Part shown: one piece after another, positions 1 through 7,626 of the stretch
How the letters are laid out: each line of letters opens with the position of its first letter
Numbering within the stretch: the stretch's first letter is position 1
Assembly: GCA_945876015.1 (NCBI GenBank)
Contig: CAMCNM010000071.1
Coordinates: 1-8,541, forward strand
Direction: 5' to 3'
Length of the DNA: 8,541 nt
From: Gemmatimonas phototrophica
GTDB lineage: Bacteria; Gemmatimonadota; Gemmatimonadetes; Longimicrobiales; Gaopeijiaceae
Position numbers and translations under genes: made by a program
The notes under the pieces: generated by a model
Seen by the model: the letters and a program-made list of their open reading frames with translations, nothing else
What the model was told of the DNA's origin: nothing
The model's database searches: none

Positions 1-1174
1 CGAGCGGGTCCACCGACGGCGCGGAGGCGGCGAGTCCTCCCGACGCTCCGATCGTCGGGAGTCGCAGGCCGCCCGGGCGCGGTGCCGCAGCGGCCAGCCG
101 GCTCGCGCGGGCGCGCAGCGTTTCCGCCGCCGGTTTCCCCTCCCACGGCTCGATCACATCGGCGACGACGAGGAGGGCGGCTCGCTGTACGGCGGCGGCC
201 GCGCCCTCGAGCGCGCGGTCTCCTTCGGAGTCGAGCGCGGCCCGCGTCTCCCGGCCGATCGGCTCACCCCGCCATTCCGCCGCCCGCGCGAGCGCGTACA
301 GGCCGAGCGGCGTATCGGGAGAGAGCCGCGGCCGCTCCGTGCGCCCCGAAGCGAGTTGCCCGAGTACGGTCCAGGCGCGTCGCGCGTCGGGATCGGTCGG
401 GAACGGCTCGCCGTGCGCCAACTCGTGCACGATCGCATTCTCCGCTTCGCCCACCGCGTCGGCGCGGGCGATCGCCCACGCGAGCGCGTCGTCGATGTCG
501 GCCACCCCGGTATTCGTCGCGAGCCGCCGCGTGCGGAGCGCGACCAGCGCTGACTCGGCCTGGACGGCGCGCGCGGCCGTCAGGCGGCGCAGGCGCGCCG
601 CGGCCTTGACTCCATCGGATCCCATCGATGCGACCATGCGAACGCCCTCCCGCACCGACACGAGCGCCGTGACGACGAGTTCACCCCTTTCCTCCCGGAC
701 CGACCAGGTGGGCTCGGGGAGGATCTGAAGCAGGCGTGCTCCGTCGGCCGCGGCGGCCCCGAGCAGCGGACCATCCGTCCTCCACCGCTCGCCAGGCAGG
801 CGGAGAACGACGCGCGCCTCGCTCTGCTCGGGCGCAGGCATCCATTGTGCGATGAGACCTTCCGGAGTGACCAGAAGCGTCTCGAGCAGCGTGCCCCCGC
901 GGCCGACCAGCTCGCGCCGCGCCTCCGTGGGAGCGAGCAGCACATTGCCACAGCTCGCGCCGGCGATGCCGAGACCTCCCAGCAGGAATCGGCCGTCCAT
1001 CTCCACGGTTTCGACCCCGCGCGTTTCGACGCCGCGCGCGCTGCAGCCGCGCGTAAGGAGGAGGAAGGGGCGGGGGCGCGCGGCCCCCGCGTACGCGAGC
1101 GTGTCGCTCGGCCCCTTGAGATCCAGGACGGGAGGGACCGGGACGGGAAGCGCGAGCGTCGGATCGTGGGGCAT
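1..1174 (-). CDS. Long protein of uncertain family, N-terminal 391 codons (runs off left edge); possibly six-hairpin glycosidase-like
   Basis: One uninterrupted minus-strand frame runs from ATG at 1174 to the window edge, with strong G/C preference at third codon positions, so it is almost certainly coding. The deduced protein begins MPHDPTLALPVPVPPVLDLK. Residues 20-180 look beta-rich, with alternating hydrophobic stretches such as LLGGLGIAGASCGNVLLAP (about 64-82) and LLETLLVTPEGLIAQW (about 96-111). From about residue 190 it becomes helical and Ala/Arg-rich, including a segment near 222-240 (NTGVADIDDALAWAIARADA). A beta-sandwich followed by a helical region with a 'DxALAWAxARAD' stretch loosely recalls the amylo-alpha-1,6-glucosidase/six-hairpin glycosidase architecture. 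No catalytic residues can be assigned, so this is a weak inference. No signal peptide is visible. No clear Shine-Dalgarno precedes the ATG, and the frame stays open for at least 60 bp upstream without a good start codon. It is divergent from the NUDIX gene. Confidence 0.72.
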   Translation of the reverse strand, partial: MPHDPTLALPVPVPPVLDLKGPSDTLAYAGAARPRPFLLLTRGCSARGVETRGVETVEMDGRFLLGGLGIAGASCGNVLLAPTEARRELVGRGGTLLETLLVTPEGLIAQWMPAPEQSEARVVLRLPGERWRTDGPLLGAAAADGARLLQILPEPTWSVREERGELVVTALVSVREGVRMVASMGSDGVKAAARLRRLTAARAVQAESALVALRTRRLATNTGVADIDDALAWAIARADAVGEAENAIVHELAHGEPFPTDPDARRAWTVLGQLASGRTERPRLSPDTPLGLYALARAAEWRGEPIGRETRAALDSEGDRALEGAAAAVQRAALLVVADVIEPWEGKPAAETLRARASRLAAAAPRPGGLRLPTIGASGGLAASAPSVDPL

Positions 1175-1208
1175 CGAGGAAGGTAATCTGGAGTCTGCGC
1201 GTTGCGCG

Positions 1209-1226
1209 TCCCCGCGCGGCCGGGGA
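1209..1226. other. Short GC-rich stem-loop in the divergent intergenic gap
   Basis: A perfect 6-bp inverted repeat (TCCCCG, 6-nt loop, CGGGGA) lies between the divergent left gene and the NUDIX gene. No T-run follows on either strand, so it is not a typical intrinsic terminator. It could be an operator or leader structure, or chance in GC-rich DNA. No convincing -35/-10 pair was found in the 92-bp gap. Confidence 0.2.
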
Positions 1227-1266
1227 TCTTCGCAAGCTGGACCTACACGTTCACGAGGAATCGACC

Positions 1267-1728
1267 TTGGCTCCCAAACGCTCTGCCGGCATCCTGCTCT
1301 TCCGCCGTGGATCTTCTGGTGTCGAGGTGCTCCTCGCCCACCCGGGCGGGCCCTTCTGGGCGAACAAGGACGTTGGCGCCTGGAGCATTCCCAAGGGCGA
1401 GCTCGAGGGTGACGAGGATCCGTTGGCCTGCGCCCGCCGCGAATTCGGTGAGGAGACAGGGATCAGCGTGGACGGCCCTTTCCATGAGCTGGGCTCCGTA
1501 CATCAGAAGGCCGGAAAGGAAGTGTGCGCATGGGCCGTCGAGGGAGGTGTGGACCCGTTAGCGCTCCGCAGCAACACATTCTCGATGGAGTGGCCACCCA
1601 GGTCGGGGACGATCTGTCAGTATCCCGAGGTGGACCGCTTCGAGTGGTTCGATCTCGAGGCCGCCGCGAGACAGATCAACCCGGGACAAGTTGACCTGCT
1701 CGATCGGCTGCTGGGTGTGCTGAACTAG
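1267..1728 (+). CDS. NUDIX hydrolase (predicted NTP pyrophosphohydrolase)
   Basis: The 153-residue protein carries a complete Nudix box (consensus GX5EX7REUXEEXGU) at residues 44-66: G44, E50, R58-E59, E62-E63, G65, I66. The paired glutamates bind the divalent metal that drives hydrolysis of a nucleoside-diphosphate-linked substrate. The flanks (RSAGILLFRR near the start, HPGGPFWANKDVGAWSIPKG before the box, and a C-terminal FEWFDLEAAARQINPGQ) match the small bacterial NUDIX group annotated as predicted NTP pyrophosphohydrolase (COG4119-like). The substrate is unknown. The protein should be cytosolic. The start is TTG at 1267, preceded by a GAGGAA ribosome-binding site about 6 bases upstream. 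The family normally begins with a short MxxxRSAG-type leader, which fits this start. The stop codon lies 2 bp before the methyltransferase ATG, so the two genes are probably co-transcribed and may be translationally coupled. Confidence 0.93.
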   Translation: MAPKRSAGILLFRRGSSGVEVLLAHPGGPFWANKDVGAWSIPKGELEGDEDPLACARREFGEETGISVDGPFHELGSVHQKAGKEVCAWAVEGGVDPLALRSNTFSMEWPPRSGTICQYPEVDRFEWFDLEAAARQINPGQVDLLDRLLGVLN

Positions 1729-1730
1729 GC

Positions 1731-2438
1731 ATGGCCTTCCCCGCGCTGGAGCGCGAGATGCTGTGGATCTGGTCACAGCTGAGGAAGGCCGCACTGGGCC
1801 TGCGGATCGGGAAGCGATGGAAGCGATCGGAAGGTGCCGAAGGCGAGCTGACCCGGCGCCTCTATCCGGACTACACGACCTATCTCGACCATCAGGGCCT
1901 CAAGCACGACGCGTTGCGCGCCCGGTCGCTCGAGGGCCACGATCGGCGCTTCTCCGCCGCGTTGACCGATCGTCTCCGTGAGTGCCCGGTCCCGTTCGCC
2001 GGCCGATCGGTGCTCTGTCTCGCGGCGCGCACCGGCGCGGAGGTGCGCGTCTTCGCCGAGCTCGGCGCGTTCGCGATCGGGATCGACTTGAACCCGGGCC
2101 GCCGTAACCGTTGGGTCGTGGAAGGCGATTTCCACGAGCTTCAGTTCGCGAGCGGCTCGGTGGACGTCGTCTACGTGAACTCACTCGATCACGTGTTCGA
2201 CCTGGAGCGCGTGGTGGCGGAGGTTCGCCGCGTGCTGAAGCCGGATGGTGTGCTGATCGCCGAAATCGGGCTCGGTTTGGAGGAGGGGAACAGCCCGGGC
2301 TTCTACGAGGCGCTTGCCTGGCGCAGCACGGACGACCTGACCCGGAGGATCGCGGCGACGGGATTCGAGCAGGGGCGGAGGATTTCCTTCGACGTGCCGT
2401 GGAAGGGCGTGCAGGTCCTGCTGAAGAAGCTGTCCTGA
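1731..2438 (+). CDS. Class I SAM-dependent methyltransferase
   Basis: The 235-residue protein has a Rossmann-type methyltransferase core in its C-terminal two thirds. Motif I is at about residues 94-103 (VLCLAARTGA, a divergent form of the glycine-rich SAM loop). An acidic end of strand 2 lies at D119 (IGIDLNPG). The stretch at 131-155 contains EGDFHELQFASGSVDVVYVN and SLDHV. The post-core strand is RVLKPDGVLIAEIG at 167-180. This layout matches the Methyltransf_11/25 type. The substrate cannot be read from sequence; the N-terminal helical extension (residues 1-90, including YPDYTTYLDHQGLKHDAL) recalls methyltransferases of sugar or lipid loci, but that is only a resemblance. The ATG follows the upstream TAG by 2 bp, and no separate promoter is seen. 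The stop lies 4 bp from the end of the convergent gene, with no terminator hairpin between them. Confidence 0.9.
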   Translation: MAFPALEREMLWIWSQLRKAALGLRIGKRWKRSEGAEGELTRRLYPDYTTYLDHQGLKHDALRARSLEGHDRRFSAALTDRLRECPVPFAGRSVLCLAARTGAEVRVFAELGAFAIGIDLNPGRRNRWVVEGDFHELQFASGSVDVVYVNSLDHVFDLERVVAEVRRVLKPDGVLIAEIGLGLEEGNSPGFYEALAWRSTDDLTRRIAATGFEQGRRISFDVPWKGVQVLLKKLS

Positions 2439-2442
2439 GAGC

Positions 2443-3075
2443 TCAGTTCCTCCAGCGGAAGCCCTGACCACCACCGGATCCACCTTCGGATCCGCCCTCC
2501 AGCCGCGGCTTGCGGGGTGCCGCGCTCCCCCAGTTGAAGCCCGGCCTGAGGTTGGGCGCGTCGCCCGCTCCCCAGCTGAAGCCCGAGGGATGATCGGCTT
2601 CGGCCGGCTCCGCGGGAGCCGTCTCCCGGAAGCAGAATCCCGAGGGGTGCATGGGCGCCTCGGCGTCGGTCGAGGTCTCCGCCCCCTCGTCGGCGAAGTG
2701 GAAGCCCGAGGGATGCAGGGGCTTGGGGGACGCCGGCCGGTCCGCGCTCGTGCTCCGCTCCCGGTGCTGCCACTGGAAGCCCATGTCCGGCTGCAGCCGA
2801 TCCTCACCCCACCGGAAGCCCGATCCGTCCGCCACGGGTCCCCGCCGCCGCCAGCGGACGGGGCCCTTCCGGCCCCAGCCGGTCCATTCGCACGCCGAGC
2901 ACCAACGCCGGCTGACCCACCGTCCCACGGTACGGGAGATCGGATGTCCGACGGCGACCGTATGCTGCCCGCACTGGGGGCAGATGCTGCGGGGCAGCAT
3001 GCCGAGCCACAGGCGGAAGACCACGATTCCGCCGACCATGGTCAGGCCACCGGCGAGGAAGGGCAGAACGATCAC
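2443..3075 (-). CDS. Membrane-anchored zinc-ribbon protein with seven GFx(W/F) tail repeats (unrecognised family)
   Basis: The deduced 210-residue protein has three parts. (1) An N-terminal hydrophobic segment (about residues 2-27) forms a single transmembrane helix. Arginines follow it, so by the positive-inside rule the rest probably faces the cytoplasm. (2) A treble-clef or zinc-ribbon-like cysteine set C32-P-Q-C35 ... C59-S-A-C62 is followed by an Arg/Trp-rich stretch. (3) A hydrophilic, probably disordered tail (about 80-210) carries seven copies of Gly-Phe-polar-Trp/Phe: GFRW (86), GFQW (99), GFHF (124), GFCF (146), GFSW (165), GFNW (179) and GFRW (205). Three copies are preceded by HPS. 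The last copy sits two residues from the C-terminus. The start is GTG at 3075 with a GGAG ribosome-binding site 5 bases upstream; the helix and cysteines lie in this frame, and competing frames are arginine-rich shadows. I do not recognise the family or know its function. The gene is convergent with the methyltransferase gene and divergent from the deoxyhypusine-synthase-like gene. Confidence 0.82.
   Translation of the reverse strand: MIVLPFLAGGLTMVGGIVVFRLWLGMLPRSICPQCGQHTVAVGHPISRTVGRWVSRRWCSACEWTGWGRKGPVRWRRRGPVADGSGFRWGEDRLQPDMGFQWQHRERSTSADRPASPKPLHPSGFHFADEGAETSTDAEAPMHPSGFCFRETAPAEPAEADHPSGFSWGAGDAPNLRPGFNWGSAAPRKPRLEGGSEGGSGGGQGFRWRN
2452..2820 (-). repeat. Seven degenerate repeats encoding Gly-Phe-x-Trp/Phe
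   Basis: On the minus strand a GGSTTC- or GGATTC-type core followed by a variable codon and TGG or TTC recurs seven times, at irregular spacing (13, 25, 22, 19, 14 and 26 codons between copies). Three copies share the longer His-Pro-Ser-Gly-Phe coding core. The linkers between copies are unrelated, so conservation lies at the peptide motif rather than in a DNA tandem array. Confidence 0.8.
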
Positions 3076-3097
3076 GGTGCTCCGGGTGAGAGCGACG

Positions 3098-3120
3098 AAA
3101 AAAAGGCCGCGATGGGGGCC
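3098..3120 (-). terminator. Weak terminator- or attenuator-like hairpin with T-run
   Basis: Read on the minus strand, GGCC, an 8-nt loop and GGCC are followed directly by seven T residues. The element lies 22 bp upstream of the GTG start of the zinc-ribbon gene. The stem is only 4-5 bp, so termination would be weak. If the gene's promoter lies further upstream, this sits in its leader and could act as an attenuator. Chance is equally possible. Confidence 0.2.
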
Positions 3121-3216
3121 TATTTCCTACGGTAAGAGAACCCGGGGCGCCCGTCCAGCATCCTGGAGTGGCCCGGAGAGTCGGAGCAGGAAACACGCAC
3201 GGCGGGGCGGGGTCTT

Positions 3217-3244
3217 TTGCCGCTTCGCGGTGGTCAGCTACACT
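3217..3244 (+). promoter_or_regulatory. Candidate sigma-70-type promoter for the deoxyhypusine-synthase-like gene
   Basis: TTGCCG (3217-3222) and TACACT (3239-3244) are separated by 16 bp, resembling TTGACA/TATAAT. They lie about 60 bp upstream of the ATG at 3306, which has its own GGAG ribosome-binding site at 3296-3299. The rest of the 230-bp gap back to 3076 shows no other clear element. Confidence 0.4.
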
Positions 3245-3305
3245 ACCGTCCCTTCACGCACGAAAGCGTGCGCAGAAGCCACCGCAGCGGCGATCGGAGC
3301 AAGGC

Positions 3306-4283
3306 ATGGGACGGGTTCGCGAATTCATGGAGCACCACTACCGGCACTTCAACGCCCGGGAGACGGTGGATGCTTCGCGCGCGTACGAGGCGCACATCGA
3401 CGCGGGCGGAAAGATGCTCATGACGCTCGCGGGAGCGATGTCCACCGCGCAGCTCGGCGTCATCCTCGCGCGCATGATCCGCGAAGGTAAGGTGCACGCG
3501 ATCTGCTGCACCGGCGCGAACCTGGAGGAGGACGTCTTCAATCTCCTCGCCAACAAAGAGTACGAGATCATCCAGGACTGGCGCGCACTGTCGGCCGCCG
3601 ACGAAAAAGCGCTCTACGACCGGGGGATGAACCGGGTCACCGACACGTGCATCCCGGAAGACGTCATGCGCCACCTCGAGCGGCGCCTCATCGAGCGCTG
3701 GAAGGCCGCCTGCGTCAAGGGCGAGCGCCGCATCCCGTCCGAGTTCCTGTTCGAGATCCTGGGCTCGGGGGAGCTCGTCGAGCACTATCAGATCGATCCC
3801 AAGAACTCGTGGATGCTGGCGGCCCACGAGAAGAAGATCCCGGTCTGGTCACCCGGGTGGGAGGACTCGACCACGGGCAACATGTTCGCGGCGAACGTGC
3901 TGCAGGGCGTGATCCCGCATCACCAGTGCGTGAAGTCGGGCACCGAGCAATTCGAGCAGGTGATCCGCTGGTACCTCGAGAACAACGGCGAAAAGGACGG
4001 GCAGCCGAGCGTGGGCTTCTTCCAGATCGGAGGAGGGATCGCGGGCGACTTCGCGATCTGCGCGGTGCCCTCGATCATCCAGGACATGCAGCGGGACGTT
4101 CCCTTCTGGGGCTATTTCGCGCAGATCACCGACGCGGCCACCTCGTACGGCGGCTACTCGGGCGCGCCGCCCAACGAGAAGATCACCTGGGGCAAGCTGG
4201 ACGTGGACACGCCGAGGTTCTTCATCAACTCCGACGCGAGCATCGTGGCGCCGCTGATGTTCGCGTACGTCCTGAACGACTGA
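3306..4283 (+). CDS. Deoxyhypusine synthase family protein (bacterial, likely polyamine-related)
   Basis: The 325-residue protein aligns along its length with the deoxyhypusine synthase fold, which transfers an aminobutyl group from spermidine in an NAD-dependent reaction. Visible landmarks are an N-terminal REFMEHHYRHFNARE block (5-19), an NAD-contact region CCTGANLEED (68-76), SPGWEDSTTGNMF (182-194), GGGIAGDFAICAVPSIIQ (242-259), and TSYGGYSGAPPNEKITWGKL (279-298). Lys297 in WGK corresponds to the lysine that forms the covalent intermediate in eukaryotic enzymes. The eukaryotic GGGxxKHH segment is replaced by GGGIAGDF, so the catalytic histidine region differs. Bacteria lack eIF5A; characterised bacterial relatives act on small polyamines (for example making homospermidine), so that is the likely role, not proven here. 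The ATG at 3306 was chosen for its GGAG site 6 bases upstream and its fit to family N-termini; the frame stays open upstream but without homology. It is convergent with the glycosyltransferase remnant. Confidence 0.92.
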   Translation: MGRVREFMEHHYRHFNARETVDASRAYEAHIDAGGKMLMTLAGAMSTAQLGVILARMIREGKVHAICCTGANLEEDVFNLLANKEYEIIQDWRALSAADEKALYDRGMNRVTDTCIPEDVMRHLERRLIERWKAACVKGERRIPSEFLFEILGSGELVEHYQIDPKNSWMLAAHEKKIPVWSPGWEDSTTGNMFAANVLQGVIPHHQCVKSGTEQFEQVIRWYLENNGEKDGQPSVGFFQIGGGIAGDFAICAVPSIIQDMQRDVPFWGYFAQITDAATSYGGYSGAPPNEKITWGKLDVDTPRFFINSDASIVAPLMFAYVLND

Positions 4284-4294
4284 GCGGCGGCGCG

Positions 4295-4310
4295 GCCCGG
4301 CCGGTCGGGC
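4295..4310. terminator. Possible bidirectional terminator hairpin between convergent genes
   Basis: A GCCCG / CGGGC inverted repeat with a 6-nt loop fills most of the 27-bp gap between the stop of the deoxyhypusine-synthase-like gene and the end of the minus-strand glycosyltransferase remnant. The position suits a shared terminator, but no T-run follows on either side and GC-rich DNA gives such stems easily. Confidence 0.35.
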
Positions 4311-5006
4311 TCAGCGCTCCGCGGTCTGCTTGTCGCTGGCGAGCTCGAGCCGCTTCACGCGCAGCAACGTCTCCTCCATCAGCTTGCGATTGATGCCGAT
4401 CAGGTCGGCGATGAGTCCGGTCAGGACCGTCTGCGCGCCCACCACCGTCAGGATCACGGCGAGGAGCAGGGACTGCACATTGCCGCTAGCTTGCCCCTGC
4501 AGGTAATACCAGAGGAAGCGGAGCCCGAGGACCCCTCCGACGCTCACGAGCGCGCCGCCGAGCAAGAGAAACGCGCGCATCGGGCGGCACATCGAATACA
4601 TGCGCACGATGGTCATCGATGAGCGGCTGAGGTACTGGGTCGTGCTCTTCATCAGCCGGCTGTCGCGCGTCGCCGGGCCGGTGGGGACGGAGACGAACGC
4701 GGTTGTGATGTTGCGGTGGCCGGCCTGGATGAGCGTCTCCACCGTGTACGTGAAGTCGCTCACCACGTTCAGCTTGAGCGCAGCGTCACGGGAGATCGCC
4801 CGAAACCCGCTCGTCGCGTCGGGAACCGAGATGCCCGAGGCCTGCCGCACCACCCAGGATCCCAGCTTCTGAAGCCGCTTCTTGGTCCAGGAGAAGTGCG
4901 CGATGGTGTCCGTGCCCCGATCCCCCACGACCATGTCCGCCTGTCCTTGCAGGATGGGCTGGACCAACGCGGGGATGGCGCGCGCGTCGCCGCAGGCCAC
5001 GGTCAC
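4311..5006 (-). pseudogene. GT2-family glycosyltransferase, 5'-truncated (C-terminal part with two membrane helices)
   Basis: The deduced product is clearly the C-terminal part of a dolichyl-phosphate-mannose-synthase-like GT2 enzyme, which transfers a sugar from a nucleotide donor to a lipid carrier. Visible features are AIPALVQPILQGQADMVVGD (10-29), the acceptor-loop block VPDATSGFRAISRDAAL (61-77), DFTYTVETLIQAG (84-96), and two hydrophobic helices (about 144-168 and 178-204). A charged C-terminal helix (RKLMEETLLRVKRLELASDK) follows. Family members are usually just over 300 residues, and they begin with a Rossmann-like GT-A half containing the nucleotide-binding strand and the DxD metal motif. 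That half, about 85-110 residues, is absent. The frame continues upstream of the GTG at 5006, but the reading is the antisense of another gene and shows no homology. No ribosome-binding site fits the GTG. It is probably non-functional, or an artefact of a misjoined sequence. Confidence 0.85.
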
Positions 5007-5334
5007 CCTCCCGGATCTGCAGCTCGAGAACGTCGCGCAGGTGGTGAGCTATCACATCCCGCTCCCGATAGTGCAGCGCCTCGATCTTCTCGTGCTGATC
5101 GGGCAGGGGAGCCAGATGGGACTCCTCTACGATCTGGATCCGTCCTACAGCCTGGGCGCGGTGACGGGGTTCGTGGCGCTGAGCCGGGACCTGAACATCT
5201 ATCCGGGCGTGTTCGGCGACCTGGGGGGATGGATGACCTGGAGGCAGGGCGGCCAGTTCAGCGTCGGCCTCACCGCCCTCCCGCTGCCCGGCCTCGGGCT
5301 CGGCTACAACTCCCAGCGATTCGCCCCGCGCTGA
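5002..5334 (+). pseudogene. C-terminal remnant of a beta-rich, possibly outer-membrane, protein
   Basis: A plus-strand frame encodes about 110 residues ending in GLGLGYNSQRFAPR and a stop at 5332-5334. Strands of alternating polar and hydrophobic residues (VAQVVSYHIPL, RLDLLVLIGQGSQMGLLYDL, GAVTGFVALSRDLNIYPGVF, QFSVGLTALPLPGLGLGY) suggest an envelope beta-sheet or barrel protein. I do not recognise the family. There is no ATG with a ribosome-binding site and no signal peptide. Upstream of about 5000 the same frame is only the antisense of the glycosyltransferase and reads as nonsense. GTG codons at 5041 and 5044 are possible but unsupported starts. It therefore looks like a 3' gene end joined head to head with the truncated glycosyltransferase. 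Confidence 0.6.
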
Positions 5335-5384
5335 GGGGAGGGCCGGCGGGTCAGGGTCCACTCCAACAACCCCCCGATCTTCGC

Positions 5385-5390
5385 TATATT
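5385..5390 (+). promoter_or_regulatory. Candidate -10 element for typA
   Basis: TATATT stands out as an AT-rich island in GC-rich DNA, 70 bp before the typA ATG. No good -35 hexamer occurs 16-18 bp upstream. The leader from about 5396 to 5459 contains a small CCGC/GCGG stem and a G-run, but no clear Shine-Dalgarno close to the ATG. Confidence 0.4.
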
Positions 5391-5459
5391 GTATGGCTTT
5401 GTACCGCCTCAGGCTGCGGGAAGTCCGGGGGGTCGTCCAACTGCCGTGCAGACATAGAC

Positions 5460-7295
<1,836 letters not shown>

Positions 7296-7311
7296 ACCCG
7301 ATCGTCGCGCC

Positions 7312-7626
7312 TCATCGGCCGGGTCGCAGCGCCTCGGCGAGATCATGATTGGTCAGCGGTACCTCGCGTCCCCCGCTGACGACCGAAACGCGGTCCTCCC
7401 GCAGCTGGGTCCGGATATGGTTGGCCAGGACCGCAGCCTCGTCGTCGGAATCGCAGTGAACCTGGAAGCGGTGTAGCGGCGGTTCACCGTCCTGTGCTTC
7501 CACCCCGTCGTAGACCAGAGTGCCTCCTCCCGGAACGCGGCGGACCTGGCTGACCCGGATTTCCTCTCGGCGCATCAGGTGCCGAGGCGCATGGGGATCC
7601 AGGGTCCTCACCTCCATCCTGATCAT
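7312..7626 (-). CDS. Small hypothetical protein (unrecognised), possibly the C-terminal half of the upstream frame
   Basis: This frame gives 104 residues from the ATG at 7626 (MIRMEVRTLDPHAPRHLMRR...). G/C-rich third positions favour it over the overlapping frame in 7484-7620. The product is mixed alpha/beta and charged, with a segment around GGGTLVYDGVEAQDGEPPLH and a helix DEAAVLANHIRTQLRED; I do not recognise the family. No signal peptide or membrane segment is seen. GGAG lies just 3 bases before the ATG at 7626, and a second ATG follows at 7617. A GTG at 7710 would extend the frame but has no ribosome-binding site. An in-frame TGA at 7738-7740 sets the upstream limit. It overlaps the end of the neighbouring open frame by about 140 bp, so it is either a separate overlapping gene or the continuation of that gene after a frameshift. 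Confidence 0.6.
   Translation of the reverse strand: MIRMEVRTLDPHAPRHLMRREEIRVSQVRRVPGGGTLVYDGVEAQDGEPPLHRFQVHCDSDDEAAVLANHIRTQLREDRVSVVSGGREVPLTNHDLAEALRPGR

Noticed and set aside
82..1412. Several overlapping arginine-rich open frames on both strands across the left gene.
   Set aside because: They are out-of-frame readings of the continuous minus-strand gene that starts at 1174, which has the better third-position bias.
3092..3103. GCGACGAAAAAA occurs here on the plus strand and again on the minus strand at 8053-8064, both in intergenic DNA.
   Set aside because: A shared 12-mer is expected several times by chance in a window of this size; no flanking similarity extends it.
2651..3490. A 279-codon plus-strand open frame opposite the zinc-ribbon gene.
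   Set aside because: It is Arg/Ser/Pro-rich without motifs and overlaps both the zinc-ribbon gene and the deoxyhypusine-synthase-like gene out of frame.
4716..5459. Long plus-strand open frame that would extend typA upstream by 248 residues.
   Set aside because: It reads antisense through the glycosyltransferase remnant and is arginine/proline-rich; all TypA homology begins at 5460.
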